Part shown: one piece after another, positions 15,849 to 22,981 of the stretch
How positions within the stretch are numbered: position 1 is the first letter of the stretch
Layout: the number at the start of each line of letters is the position of its first letter
From: Muribaculaceae bacterium
GTDB lineage: Bacteria; Pseudomonadota; Alphaproteobacteria; Rs-D84
Direction: 5' to 3'
Assembly: GCA_023665245.1 (NCBI GenBank)
Contig: JAMPEH010000026.1
Coordinates: 1 to 22,981 of the forward strand
Length of the DNA stretch: 22,981 bases
The notes under the pieces: model-generated
What the model saw: the letters and a program-made list of their open reading frames with translations, nothing else
Database searches by the model: none
Told to the model about the DNA's origin: nothing
Made by a program: the position numbers and the translations under genes

Positions 15849-16389
15849 CTAACTTTGGGCTAAAATCGCTTGATGCAACTTTTTAAAATTTTTTATCCGA
15901 GGATATTCATCTATCTTTATTTTTTCTAATATCTTTTTATTTCGTACAAAAAAATAATCTTCTAAACATGCATTAGGCTTCATTATATCATCAAAAAAAA
16001 AAATAACCTTCCTGTTCCGCCTTAAAGAATCCATAATCATAATCTTTATAATAAAATAGATTTGAAATCAATTTTACTCTACCCTTATCATGTAAATACT
16101 GAATAACTTGTCTAATACCTTCATTACGGATATGTGTACCTATTCTTTTTCCATAATAATCAATATCATCTGAAAATTCAACAATTGTATCTTCAATTAT
16201 GTGAATTAATTTATCATCCCAATATCCACTATTTTTAACAGAAAGAAATTTATATTTGCACATCATCAGACAATTATCTATACTTTGGTTTTCTATCAAC
16301 TTTACTTCTGTACACACTTGAAACTCTTGATCGAAAAACACTTTTTCAAATTGTCTTTTTTTTTCTTCGCTACTTGTATAAAATATCAT
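15849..16389 (-). pseudogene. RdgB/HAM1-like nucleotide pyrophosphatase, frameshifted at a T11 run
   Basis: Two frames join into one protein of about 180 aa. The first 132 residues (MIFYTSSEEKKRQFEKVF ... GFFKAEQEGYFFF) end at a TGA created by an 11-T run (15993-16003). Removing one T continues directly into FDDIMKPNACLEDYFFVRNKKILEKI and ends at 15849. The N-terminus MIFYTSSEEKKRQF, the SIDNCLMMCKYKFLSV helix and IIEDTIVEFSDD resemble the HAM1/RdgB pattern (TgNxxK, E-x-A-xxKA, DDSGLEV). That family hydrolyses non-canonical purine NTPs. The similarity is moderate, so another function is possible. The ATG at 16389 overlaps the stop of the upstream radical SAM gene as ATGA, a sign of translational coupling. 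The shift may be a mutation, a phase switch, transcriptional slippage or a sequencing error. Confidence 0.5.
15993..16003 (-). repeat. Homopolymer of 11 T (coding strand) causing the frameshift
   Basis: Eleven consecutive A on the plus strand read as T11 in the gene. A run of 10 or 13 would restore the full-length frame. Runs of this length are prone to slippage in replication and transcription. Confidence 0.9.
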
Positions 16390-17165
16390 ATGCAACACAC
16401 CAATTTACTATCTGAATGCAATAAATCACATAAATATGTATCTTGTTTCTCTTCATCGACTTCAATGTAAAGCTTCCCATTACTTTCCAAGACATAGTAA
16501 TCTTTAGAAAAATCGAGTAATCTTAAATCCAGAGTCTTATATTTTTCTCTTAATTCCTGCACAATAACACTTACATCATTTAATGATATCCCTTGGCTAT
16601 TTATTTGGCTCTTCCCATTCCCTCTCTCAACCATAGAAATAAAACTTATCTTTTCAATTTTATTTTCAACGCAAAAATCTAACAACCGGCTCAATCTATC
16701 CTTATTTGTTTTAGTAACTATAGTATGTAGGCTTACAGAAACACCTGTGTTCTTTAGTCTAATTATATTACTAACAATTAATTCTCCATATTGATTCTGC
16801 GTAAATTTATCATGATCCTCTGCAATACCATGTAAACTAATTTTGACTTTAGCCTCACATTTACTCAATGTATATATAATATCATTATTTAATAATATTC
16901 CATTAGTACAAACCACAGGTAAGATTCCACATTTTTTACAATACAAAATAATTTCACATATATCCTTCCTAACAAACGGTTCTCCCCCAGTGAACTTAAT
17001 ACTTTTCATGCCGGCTAATGCAAACGTATCAATACATCTTTTAATCTCATCTAATGACATATCAAACTCACCAGTTGGTGGAGCTTGACAAAAAGAACAT
17101 TTTATATTACATTTTCTTGTAACCCTAAAACAAATAGTTGACGGTATATTAATTTCATTAGACAT
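16386..17165 (-). CDS. Radical SAM protein
   Basis: A 259-aa radical SAM enzyme. The [4Fe-4S] cluster ligands are Cys19, Cys23 and Cys26 in RKCNIKCSFC, and the SAM-contacting motif is FTGGEPF (about 58-64). A glycine-rich and charged pattern typical of the partial barrel follows (KISLHGIAEDHDKF). It most resembles MoaA/NirJ-type and peptide- or sugar-modifying members, without a full SPASM domain; the last residues do have a few Cys (YLCDLL ... LVCCI). The substrate is unknown. Butirosin's BtrN, an aminoglycoside dehydrogenase, is of comparable size. I chose the ATG at 17165 because AGGAGAGG lies about 8 bases upstream; an ATG at 17198 lacks this. Its stop overlaps the next gene's start as ATGA. 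Confidence 0.88.
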   Translation of the reverse strand: MSNEINIPSTICFRVTRKCNIKCSFCQAPPTGEFDMSLDEIKRCIDTFALAGMKSIKFTGGEPFVRKDICEIILYCKKCGILPVVCTNGILLNNDIIYTLSKCEAKVKISLHGIAEDHDKFTQNQYGELIVSNIIRLKNTGVSVSLHTIVTKTNKDRLSRLLDFCVENKIEKISFISMVERGNGKSQINSQGISLNDVSVIVQELREKYKTLDLRLLDFSKDYYVLESNGKLYIEVDEEKQDTYLCDLLHSDSKLVCCI

Positions 17166-17223
17166 TTTGAATCCTCTCCTAAGCAAAACATGACACACAT
17201 ATATTTCCTGTCACACAAACCAC

Positions 17224-18117
17224 TTATATTATGCTACCCTTCTGTACGCAATACTCTTGAGTAATCGAAAGGAATATAAAAAAGCATTTTTGAAAAAAAC
17301 TGATTGACTTATAATCTTCACCTTCACGCACTCTTTTTTTACCTCTAGATACTATAATATTCATCTTTTTTATCAAATCAATTTTTTTTGAACAATATAA
17401 AAAATACACCGAATCCTCTTTCAACTTTTCACCCGATAATTTACAGTGCATTCTTACTCCGCTGCCATAACCTTTATATTTTTTATAAAACTGTCTAAAA
17501 GTTATGTCGTTATCGTGCAATACGCTATTGTTGCAATCGAATTTCACTATTCCATTTCGTGATAATTTCCACACCAGATTTTCATCTTCCCCGTGTCGCA
17601 TTTCTTTTGTAAAGCCACCCACATCATAAAATGCCGAACGCCGTACCGCCAGATTAGCCGTTGCCATATTTGTGATTTTTCCGTCATTTTCAATTGGGCC
17701 ATCCAAAAACTTTATATAGGACAAATAGGCATTTACAATTCTTTTGTTATGTATCAATGGTTTTACTCCCCCCCCAACAGCAACAAAGTTTTTATTACCA
17801 TCTTTTTTAAAAAAATTATCAATTTTGGTTATCCACTGCTTTAGCGCTACGCAATCATCGTCAATAAATGCTAGGATATCTCCAATTGAATTATCCACGC
17901 CGAAATTTCTTGCTCCTGCCGGTCCGACTCCCTCAATTTCAAAATAATTAACTCTCATACTAAATCTATTTTTTGCAGTCATACTCTCATAATGCGATCC
18001 ATCATTTACTACTATAACCTCAAAATTATTTTTATCACAATCTTGCGCCTCTATTGATTCAAGCAGGCGTAATAATTTCTGTTCTCTCTCTCTTGTTGGA
18101 ACAATCACGCTAATCAT
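17224..18117 (-). CDS. GT2 family glycosyltransferase
   Basis: A 297-aa GT-A fold glycosyltransferase. The N-terminus ISVIVPTREREQKLLRLLESIEAQ and FEVIVVNDGS form the nucleotide-sugar site. AFIDDDC (about 89-95) supplies the DxD metal ligand. GGFTKEMRHGEDENLVWKL (about 181-199) holds the catalytic-base region. It differs from the paralogous pair elsewhere in the cluster by lacking the NWGLEDEDIHWK block. The C-terminus has a short hydrophobic stretch (CFFIFLSI) that is not clearly a membrane segment. The ATG at 18117 follows GGAGGAGG. The radical SAM gene begins 58 bp downstream, so the two are probably co-transcribed. A G8 run within codons for VGGGVK (about 17768-17775) is a possible slippage site, currently in frame. 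Confidence 0.85.
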   Translation of the reverse strand: MISVIVPTREREQKLLRLLESIEAQDCDKNNFEVIVVNDGSHYESMTAKNRFSMRVNYFEIEGVGPAGARNFGVDNSIGDILAFIDDDCVALKQWITKIDNFFKKDGNKNFVAVGGGVKPLIHNKRIVNAYLSYIKFLDGPIENDGKITNMATANLAVRRSAFYDVGGFTKEMRHGEDENLVWKLSRNGIVKFDCNNSVLHDNDITFRQFYKKYKGYGSGVRMHCKLSGEKLKEDSVYFLYCSKKIDLIKKMNIIVSRGKKRVREGEDYKSISFFQKCFFIFLSITQEYCVQKGSII

Positions 18118-18394
18118 ATGCGTCCTCCTCCATTGCTGCGCTAATACCTTTTATGATAATTTACAATATAAATAATTTATCGCCCTTATATTATGATTCA
18201 AGCGTCAAAAGATCTTTTGAAAATGATTTGTGTCAATTGTTTGAAAATTGTATGTCAATTTACTCTTAATCAAGTGACTTTATTAGAACAGTTTTAGCTC
18301 AAATTCTGAAACAATTCACACAATAATTGACGGAAATACCTTTTGACGGGCTAATCATATTATTCATCATAGTCTTGTTACATTTAAACAGGCA
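18118..18394. other. Intergenic AT-rich stretch
   Basis: No gene is supported between the IS3 remnant and the GT2 gene. The sequence is AT-rich and could hold a promoter for the GT2 operon, but I could not single out a convincing -35/-10 pair. Confidence 0.35.
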
Positions 18395-18890
18395 CTTTCC
18401 ACCGGTTCCGGCATAGGCCTGATTCAATATATTGTCTTTTCAAGTAACAGATTTATCACTTGAAAAGTGGCAATACTTCTTGCCTAAAACAAATCGGATA
18501 CCAAGTAGCGCCATTCTTCATCGCACTCATTTAGGGCTGACAAGCTAATCACTCTCACATAATTCACAATAAATCTTTGGTGTGCCATAACGTCTTTTGA
18601 TATCATAGCAAATCGTCAGAATATCCTCGTCAAGCTTTGATTTTCTCGAACTCAGCTTGAGGATTCATGCCAAGACACTTATAATAAGTGCCCTGATTAA
18701 TGCCTGGTACTTCACGCACGATCTCAACCGGATAACATTCCTAACATCTCGTTATGGGGAATATGATTTCATCTATTGTTTTCTGGCAAATATAGCTATA
18801 GCCTTTTTTATATTTCATTCTCCTGTTCAATCAATGCTACATTAGGCTTCTTCAATTTGATAATTATCTGCTCGTTTAAGCCCTATTCCT
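18395..18890 (-). pseudogene. Decayed IS3-family element (OrfA end plus OrfB start)
   Basis: The minus strand shows an OrfA tail (KKAIAIFARKQ near 18790). An OrfB start follows (VREVPGINQGTYYKCLGMNPQAE), then a shift to LDEDILTICYDIKRRYGTPKIYCEL. Next come VSPK and RMALLGIRF, and then KKYCHFSSDKSV with stops between. The order and spacing match IS3 OrfB up to just before the integrase core, which is absent. With many stops and shifts, this is an old remnant. It separates the carbamoyltransferase gene from the GT2 gene downstream. Confidence 0.75.
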
Positions 18891-18919
18891 CCGCAGACTG
18901 TGCAATAGAATCGACTATT

Positions 18920-20623
18920 TTATACATCATCAATTATAAAACCATCAAGACGCTGAATATACCAGTGTCCCATCACTAATGCATCAATATCAAAATTGTT
19001 TTCCAAAGCAATCAATGCATCATTAGGTGAATTTACGATTGGTTGACGCTTAACATTAAATGAAGTATTAATTAAAACAGGAATACCTGTTTTTCCATAG
19101 AATGCTTCTATCAATGAATACAACATAGGATTTGCACTCCTTCTTAAATATTGCGGACGTGTAGTATAGTCTATATGAACTACTGCCGGTATCCTGTGAA
19201 TCCACTCTTTTTTTATTTTACATGTCTTAAGCATGAATTCACTCATATTTTGTTCATTCTCATCCTCCATAATATCCTTATAATATTTATCCAAAATAAT
19301 CGGAGACAACGGACGCCAGCCCTCTCTTTTTTTTGCTTTATTCATTCGCAAAAGTGTATTTCTTTCCACTGGACTGGCAAGCATACTTCGTGCTCCTAAT
19401 GCTCTAGGTCCCATTTCAAAACCATCTTGATACCATGCAATAATTTTATTTTCTGTAAGCGAATTTGACACTTTTTCAATCAATTCATCTTGTGATAAAT
19501 ATTTTGAATTGAAGTTTTGATTATTTAAAATAATTTTATATTCTTCATCTGTATATCGCTTTCCTATGTACACATTGGATATCTTTAAAGGTACCTCTTT
19601 ATCATATAGTCCATTTTGCCTTGCAACCTCTAAAGCTGCACCCACACTACATCCCGCATCGTTTGCTGCAGGATATACAAATATATTTTTGAAAATACCT
19701 TTTGAATCTAAAATCCCATTTGATGTACAGTTTAGAGCTACACCACCGGCCAAAATCAAATTTTCGCATTTAGCAATTTTTTTGAGGTAATTTGCCAATC
19801 CCCCAATTATTGTCTCCAAAGTCTGCTGCGCAGATGCAGCAAAATTAATATATGACATTAATTCCGGAGTCTCCACTCGTGCAAACGGTGCCCTTCGAAA
19901 CGGAAAATTGTTTTTTACAAAATACTCTATGTACTTGTCTCTAACCTCGATAAATGTTGTTGCCTTTTCATCAATCCCCTCTAGATCAGTTCTAAATTCT
20001 CCCGTTCTATCATCATAATGCAGAGGCATCCTTTGATTTGCCATTCCATATGGAGATAACCCCATTAACTTTCCAGGAACATCAAATCCCAATCCAGTAT
20101 AACCAGCAGCCGCATCATAAAATGCCCCCAAAGAATAACAAATAGGATATTTTTTTAATATTTCTACTTTTCCGCACTTAGCTTTTGCTAATGTTATTGC
20201 TTCATTTTCTCCTTGTCCATCAATAATAAGACATGCTGCTTCGATAAAGCCGCTTTGGTAAAATGATGACGTAAGATGTGATAAGTGATGATTAATAAAT
20301 TGTATCTCAGGTACCCTATTATAATTAAATATAGTTTTAGGAAATAATTTTTCTGCAACAGTACTCTCAGTTCCCGCAGGAATATATTTGTCAATCTCTT
20401 CTAGTTCCCAACTTATTGCAATCTTATCCACCTCATCTAAACTAATACCGGCTGCATTCAAGCAATACAATGCCGCATCATATGGACCTTCACCATAAGC
20501 ATGTTTCCGCCTGCTGAAACGTTCCTGTTCCGCAGCTGCTATCACTACATTGTCTTTTATTAATGCAGCCGAAGTGTCATGACAATCATTTCCTGGATAT
20601 CCTGTTATTCCTAGTATATACAT
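18920..20623 (-). CDS. O-carbamoyltransferase (NodU/CmcH/TobZ family)
   Basis: A full-length 567-aa carbamoyltransferase. The N-terminal YrdC-associated/Kae1-like domain starts YILGITGYPGNDCHDTSAAL and contains the metal-binding histidines in INHHLSHLTSSFYQS. GLGFDVPGKLMGLSPYG and AGGVALNCTSNG follow. The C-terminal domain contains FEMGPRALGARSMLA and VLINTSFNVKRQPIV. Family members use carbamoyl phosphate and ATP to carbamoylate hydroxyls of sugars and antibiotics (NodU, TobZ, CmcH). Here the target is most likely a sugar hydroxyl of the cluster product. The ATG at 20623 has only a weak ribosome binding site (TTAGAATAAAT before it), 65 bp after the upstream GT2 gene. Family assignment is firm; the acceptor is inference. 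Confidence 0.93.
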   Translation of the reverse strand: MYILGITGYPGNDCHDTSAALIKDNVVIAAAEQERFSRRKHAYGEGPYDAALYCLNAAGISLDEVDKIAISWELEEIDKYIPAGTESTVAEKLFPKTIFNYNRVPEIQFINHHLSHLTSSFYQSGFIEAACLIIDGQGENEAITLAKAKCGKVEILKKYPICYSLGAFYDAAAGYTGLGFDVPGKLMGLSPYGMANQRMPLHYDDRTGEFRTDLEGIDEKATTFIEVRDKYIEYFVKNNFPFRRAPFARVETPELMSYINFAASAQQTLETIIGGLANYLKKIAKCENLILAGGVALNCTSNGILDSKGIFKNIFVYPAANDAGCSVGAALEVARQNGLYDKEVPLKISNVYIGKRYTDEEYKIILNNQNFNSKYLSQDELIEKVSNSLTENKIIAWYQDGFEMGPRALGARSMLASPVERNTLLRMNKAKKREGWRPLSPIILDKYYKDIMEDENEQNMSEFMLKTCKIKKEWIHRIPAVVHIDYTTRPQYLRRSANPMLYSLIEAFYGKTGIPVLINTSFNVKRQPIVNSPNDALIALENNFDIDALVMGHWYIQRLDGFIIDDV

Positions 20624-20688
20624 ATATTTATTCTAACTGTTTTTACAGCAGTTTTCCTTTCTTAAAATTTTAATTTTAAATGTTCAAA

Positions 20689-21648
20689 TTATATTTTATC
20701 TATGTATTTTTTAATATTATCCAAATCATTTTCTAACGACTTTTCTACACCATCTCTTAATCTTTCATCATATACCTCTCTATTCTTTTTATAAATCAAA
20801 TTATTCATATTCTTTTTATGTTCAAAATGAAGCATCTTTAACGAACTACAGACGTTATAAATCTCCTTACTCTTTGTTAACGTTTTCATTTTCCAGTGAA
20901 TATCTTCATCCTCAAGTCCCCAATTGTAATATTGCTCACAATATCCACCAATACGCCAAAAATCACATTTTTTTATCAATGTACCTCCATAATGAAATGT
21001 TGGCACCCAAATGAACTCCTCAATCTTATCACTATGAAATTCTTTATTATTCTTTACGCGATTATAATCTTTTTTTGAGCAAACGTGATATTGTCCATTG
21101 ATAATATCTATTATTTCATCATCTGGAGATATTTCAATTTTATGTTCTGTTTGATTATATACTGCAATGCAAAACATTTTGCCATCGTCAATGCTGATTT
21201 CTATATCATTCATATAATCATTAATAAATTCTACTCTTGACCTCTCTAACAAGCGATACATCGAAGGCCTATACAAATTCGCTCCCCATGACTTGCTCAC
21301 GCGAATTAATTCATCAAGATATTTATTGTTTAAAAATAGTATGTCTGCGTCTGTAAAATACAAATACTCACCACTCGCCACACATGCACCGACATTACGA
21401 ACTCGTCCCAAATTATATAATTCTTGGTTCTGCTTACTTTCAGAATACGTATGTATATATTTTATTCTATATTCTCCTGCAAGTTCTTTATATATACTGC
21501 TAGGTTGAGAACTTTGTTCTACTAATATCACCTCATGTGAAACTGTTTGATGTGCAATGGATTTTAGCACTGCCTTTAAATTATCTGGATATCTATAATT
21601 GTACACTGAAATAACAATCGATACCAAAACACCGTTAGATTTCATCAT
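20689..21648 (-). CDS. GT2 glycosyltransferase with galactosyltransferase-like C-terminal domain (paralogue A)
   Basis: A 319-aa cytoplasmic glycosyltransferase closely related to the gene at 9928-10944. It has the GT2 start VSIVISVYNYRYPDNLKAVLKSI, metal site GEYLYFTDADILF, HYGGTLIKKCDFWRIGGY, and the C-terminal NWGLEDEDIHWKM block followed by LHFEHKKN. The two proteins share these blocks almost exactly but diverge in the middle (about 115-190), where acceptor specificity often resides, so they probably transfer similar sugars to different positions. The ATG at 21648 lies one base after the stop of the upstream radical SAM gene. Its ribosome binding site (GGAG) is inside that gene, so the two should be co-translated. 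Confidence 0.83.
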   Translation of the reverse strand: MMKSNGVLVSIVISVYNYRYPDNLKAVLKSIAHQTVSHEVILVEQSSQPSSIYKELAGEYRIKYIHTYSESKQNQELYNLGRVRNVGACVASGEYLYFTDADILFLNNKYLDELIRVSKSWGANLYRPSMYRLLERSRVEFINDYMNDIEISIDDGKMFCIAVYNQTEHKIEISPDDEIIDIINGQYHVCSKKDYNRVKNNKEFHSDKIEEFIWVPTFHYGGTLIKKCDFWRIGGYCEQYYNWGLEDEDIHWKMKTLTKSKEIYNVCSSLKMLHFEHKKNMNNLIYKKNREVYDERLRDGVEKSLENDLDNIKKYIDKI

Positions 21649-21649
21649 G

Positions 21650-22672
21650 TCACTTCGCTCCTATCATTTTAGGACATGGGGTATTTACACAAATATCTGC
21701 ATATCCTTTTTCTTGAATATCTTTACGCATTTTTTTAACTTCCTCTCCATTCCATATCTCTTCAAAAGTTTGTTTATATACGTTTCCTAATGGGGTCCCA
21801 TATATATGACAACACGGGTACACATCGCCTTGCTGATTAATTAGCATAAACCTCCATGGTTCAATACATCCCTTTTCTTTAACTTCACCAAGGTCTATAC
21901 TATCTCTTATTTCTATATTGCAATTAAGTGCAACTTCTTTTGCCTTATTTAACTCAATCTCATATTCTTTTTCATATCCATTAATATCTAAATTTTTTAT
22001 GTTATCATTTAGATTTAAGCACTTATGACACTCTATTGCATCTATTTCTAATTCCATTGCTAATTTTACCAATAGTGTCAATTCAAAATAATTATTTCTC
22101 ATAACCACGAAATTAATAATTAGCTTTGGATACTTTGAATGGTACTTCTTTTTATAGTGATTTATTCTTCTTACACTATAAATTAATCTATCATACACAC
22201 CCTCTCCCCTAATTTTCTCAATTGTTTCTTTTCTTGCGCCATCAAATGATAATTTTATATATGAAAATTCACTCTTCACTAACAACTCCGCCATATCATC
22301 ATTAATTACAGTACCATTGGATATTGTGTATATTTTCTGTATTTCTCTATCCTTCAAAAAATTAATCATTGTACCAAATTCATTATACAGAAATGGCTCT
22401 CCTCCGCTCACTATCCAAGCTTCTTCTATAGCAAGAGTGGCTTTCTGAATAGTATCAGTATCCAAAATTCCAATTTTCATATCTTCTTTTATCAAACTAT
22501 CTTTATATTTCTTCCGATAACATTGTATGCAATCCAAATTACACCTTTCAGTGGGAGAAATCTGCACTCTAGTTGGATAACTCTCCAATACAATCTTCCC
22601 TTCTCCAAATTCCTGATAATTTAGTTCTAAATTGCTACGTATATTTTCGGTTAATTTGTTAAATGTCCCCAT
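21650..22672 (-). CDS. Radical SAM/SPASM-domain protein
   Basis: A 340-aa radical SAM enzyme with a C-terminal auxiliary-cluster domain. The core ligands are Cys44, Cys48 and Cys51 in ERCNLDCIQC, and the SAM motif is VSGGEPF. The C-terminal part has the SPASM signature: GCIEPWRFMLINQQGDVYPCC, then a LGNVYKQTFEEIWNG block and DICVNTPCP, giving several Cys for one or two further [4Fe-4S] clusters. SPASM enzymes dehydrogenate, epimerise or crosslink peptides and sugars; BtrN of butirosin is related. No precursor peptide is visible nearby, which favours a small-molecule substrate. I chose the ATG at 22672 because TGAGGT precedes it; the one at 22684 lacks such a site. It is the first gene after the promoter at 22806. 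Confidence 0.9.
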   Translation of the reverse strand: MGTFNKLTENIRSNLELNYQEFGEGKIVLESYPTRVQISPTERCNLDCIQCYRKKYKDSLIKEDMKIGILDTDTIQKATLAIEEAWIVSGGEPFLYNEFGTMINFLKDREIQKIYTISNGTVINDDMAELLVKSEFSYIKLSFDGARKETIEKIRGEGVYDRLIYSVRRINHYKKKYHSKYPKLIINFVVMRNNYFELTLLVKLAMELEIDAIECHKCLNLNDNIKNLDINGYEKEYEIELNKAKEVALNCNIEIRDSIDLGEVKEKGCIEPWRFMLINQQGDVYPCCHIYGTPLGNVYKQTFEEIWNGEEVKKMRKDIQEKGYADICVNTPCPKMIGAK

Positions 22673-22747
22673 GACAAACCTCATTCTATTTTATTATCCC
22701 ACACAATTGAATTTACAACAAATATGTAGACACATTCTCGTTAGTCT

Positions 22748-22809
22748 CCATCAAACCGACAATAAGCTGCAAACAGTATCTTCAATTGTGTTGATGGTTT
22801 TTTTTATTA
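22748..22809 (+). terminator. Possible rho-independent terminator (plus strand) or leader stem
   Basis: CCATCAA (22748-22754) pairs with TTGATGG (22791-22797), followed by a run of T on the plus strand. The 36-base loop is long for a terminator. On the minus strand the same arms lie in the 5' leader of the radical SAM gene, just after the predicted transcript start. Confidence 0.35.
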
Positions 22810-22834
22810 TACACTATTATCGACAAAAAGTCAT
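22806..22834 (-). promoter_or_regulatory. Sigma-70-type promoter for the cluster
   Basis: On the minus strand, -35 ATGACT (22829-22834, 4 of 6 consensus) is separated by 17 bases from a perfect -10 TATAAT (22806-22811). Transcription would start near 22799, leaving a leader of about 125 bases before the radical SAM ATG. It is the best promoter seen on the cluster side of the window. Confidence 0.6.
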
Positions 22835-22981
22835 CATCTTTTTTATCATTTTATTTTTTTCCTAAATTGCAAAAGTAATTTCTATCCTTTGTTTCTTCGA
22901 TGGAAGTTACCTATGCACAAGTTGAATTTAATCTGTAACGATTTCAAAATTAGGTATGCTATGGTCGGCAGTATCTAACCG
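22835..22981. other. Right edge, no supported gene
   Basis: This is AT-rich sequence upstream of the predicted promoter. No coding region or RNA gene is recognised before the window ends. Whether the cluster continues further right cannot be seen. Confidence 0.4.

Noticed and set aside
21650..22672. RiPP cluster reading of the SPASM radical SAM gene
   Set aside because: No small precursor-like peptide with a ribosome binding site is visible near either radical SAM gene, and no protease or peptide exporter is present. It cannot be excluded beyond the right edge.

Overview
The window looks like a low-GC Firmicute, most likely a gut Clostridium or Lachnospiraceae relative. Shine-Dalgarno sites are strong (AGGAGG, GGAGGAGG), the transposases and recombinase are of clostridial type, and tRNA-Asn 3' halves are present. 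Almost all cargo genes lie on the minus strand and are strongly AT-rich. The insertion-sequence (IS) and recombinase remnants are visibly GC-richer, so the region reads as a mosaic built by horizontal transfer. Taxonomy is inferred from style only.

Left flank (about 1-4000): a TTGC tetranucleotide tract; a decayed IS3-family element; two near-identical 77-bp copies of a tRNA-Asn 3' half, in direct orientation, bracketing a two-gene module (a DUF5674-like protein plus an unrecognised 97-aa protein); and a large serine recombinase lacking its catalytic domain. This looks like the scarred edge of an integrative element that repeatedly used a tRNA-Asn gene.

Main region (4062-22672, all minus strand, so read right to left): a SPASM-type radical SAM protein; a GT2 glycosyltransferase with a galactosyltransferase-like C-terminus; a NodU/TobZ-type O-carbamoyltransferase; [IS3 remnant]; a second GT2; a second radical SAM protein, translationally coupled to a RdgB/HAM1-like gene frameshifted at a T11 run; [IS3 fragment and direct repeat]; a GH5 glycosidase without signal peptide; an FkbM-type methyltransferase; [IS3 remnant and direct repeat]; a THUMP/UPF0020-like RNA methyltransferase; a paralogue of the first GT2; [IS66 TnpA fragment]; a stand-alone adenylation enzyme; an acyl carrier protein; [a DDE-transposase IS with 22-bp inverted repeats]; and a BtrH-like acyltransferase. 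A good promoter (ATGACT-17-TATAAT) precedes the first gene.

The most coherent reading is a biosynthetic cluster for a small glycosylated, carbamoylated metabolite. The adenylation enzyme would load an amino acid onto the carrier protein, and the BtrH-like enzyme would transfer it to an acceptor. That is the logic of butirosin side-chain attachment (BtrJ/BtrI/BtrH), and butirosin also uses a radical SAM enzyme. The glycosyltransferases, carbamoyltransferase and methyltransferase would build or decorate the scaffold. I recognise no known pathway with this exact gene set. There is no exporter, regulator or precursor peptide in the window. Many intergenic gaps hold transposon debris and one gene is frameshifted, so the cluster may be a recent assembly, partly decayed, or both.
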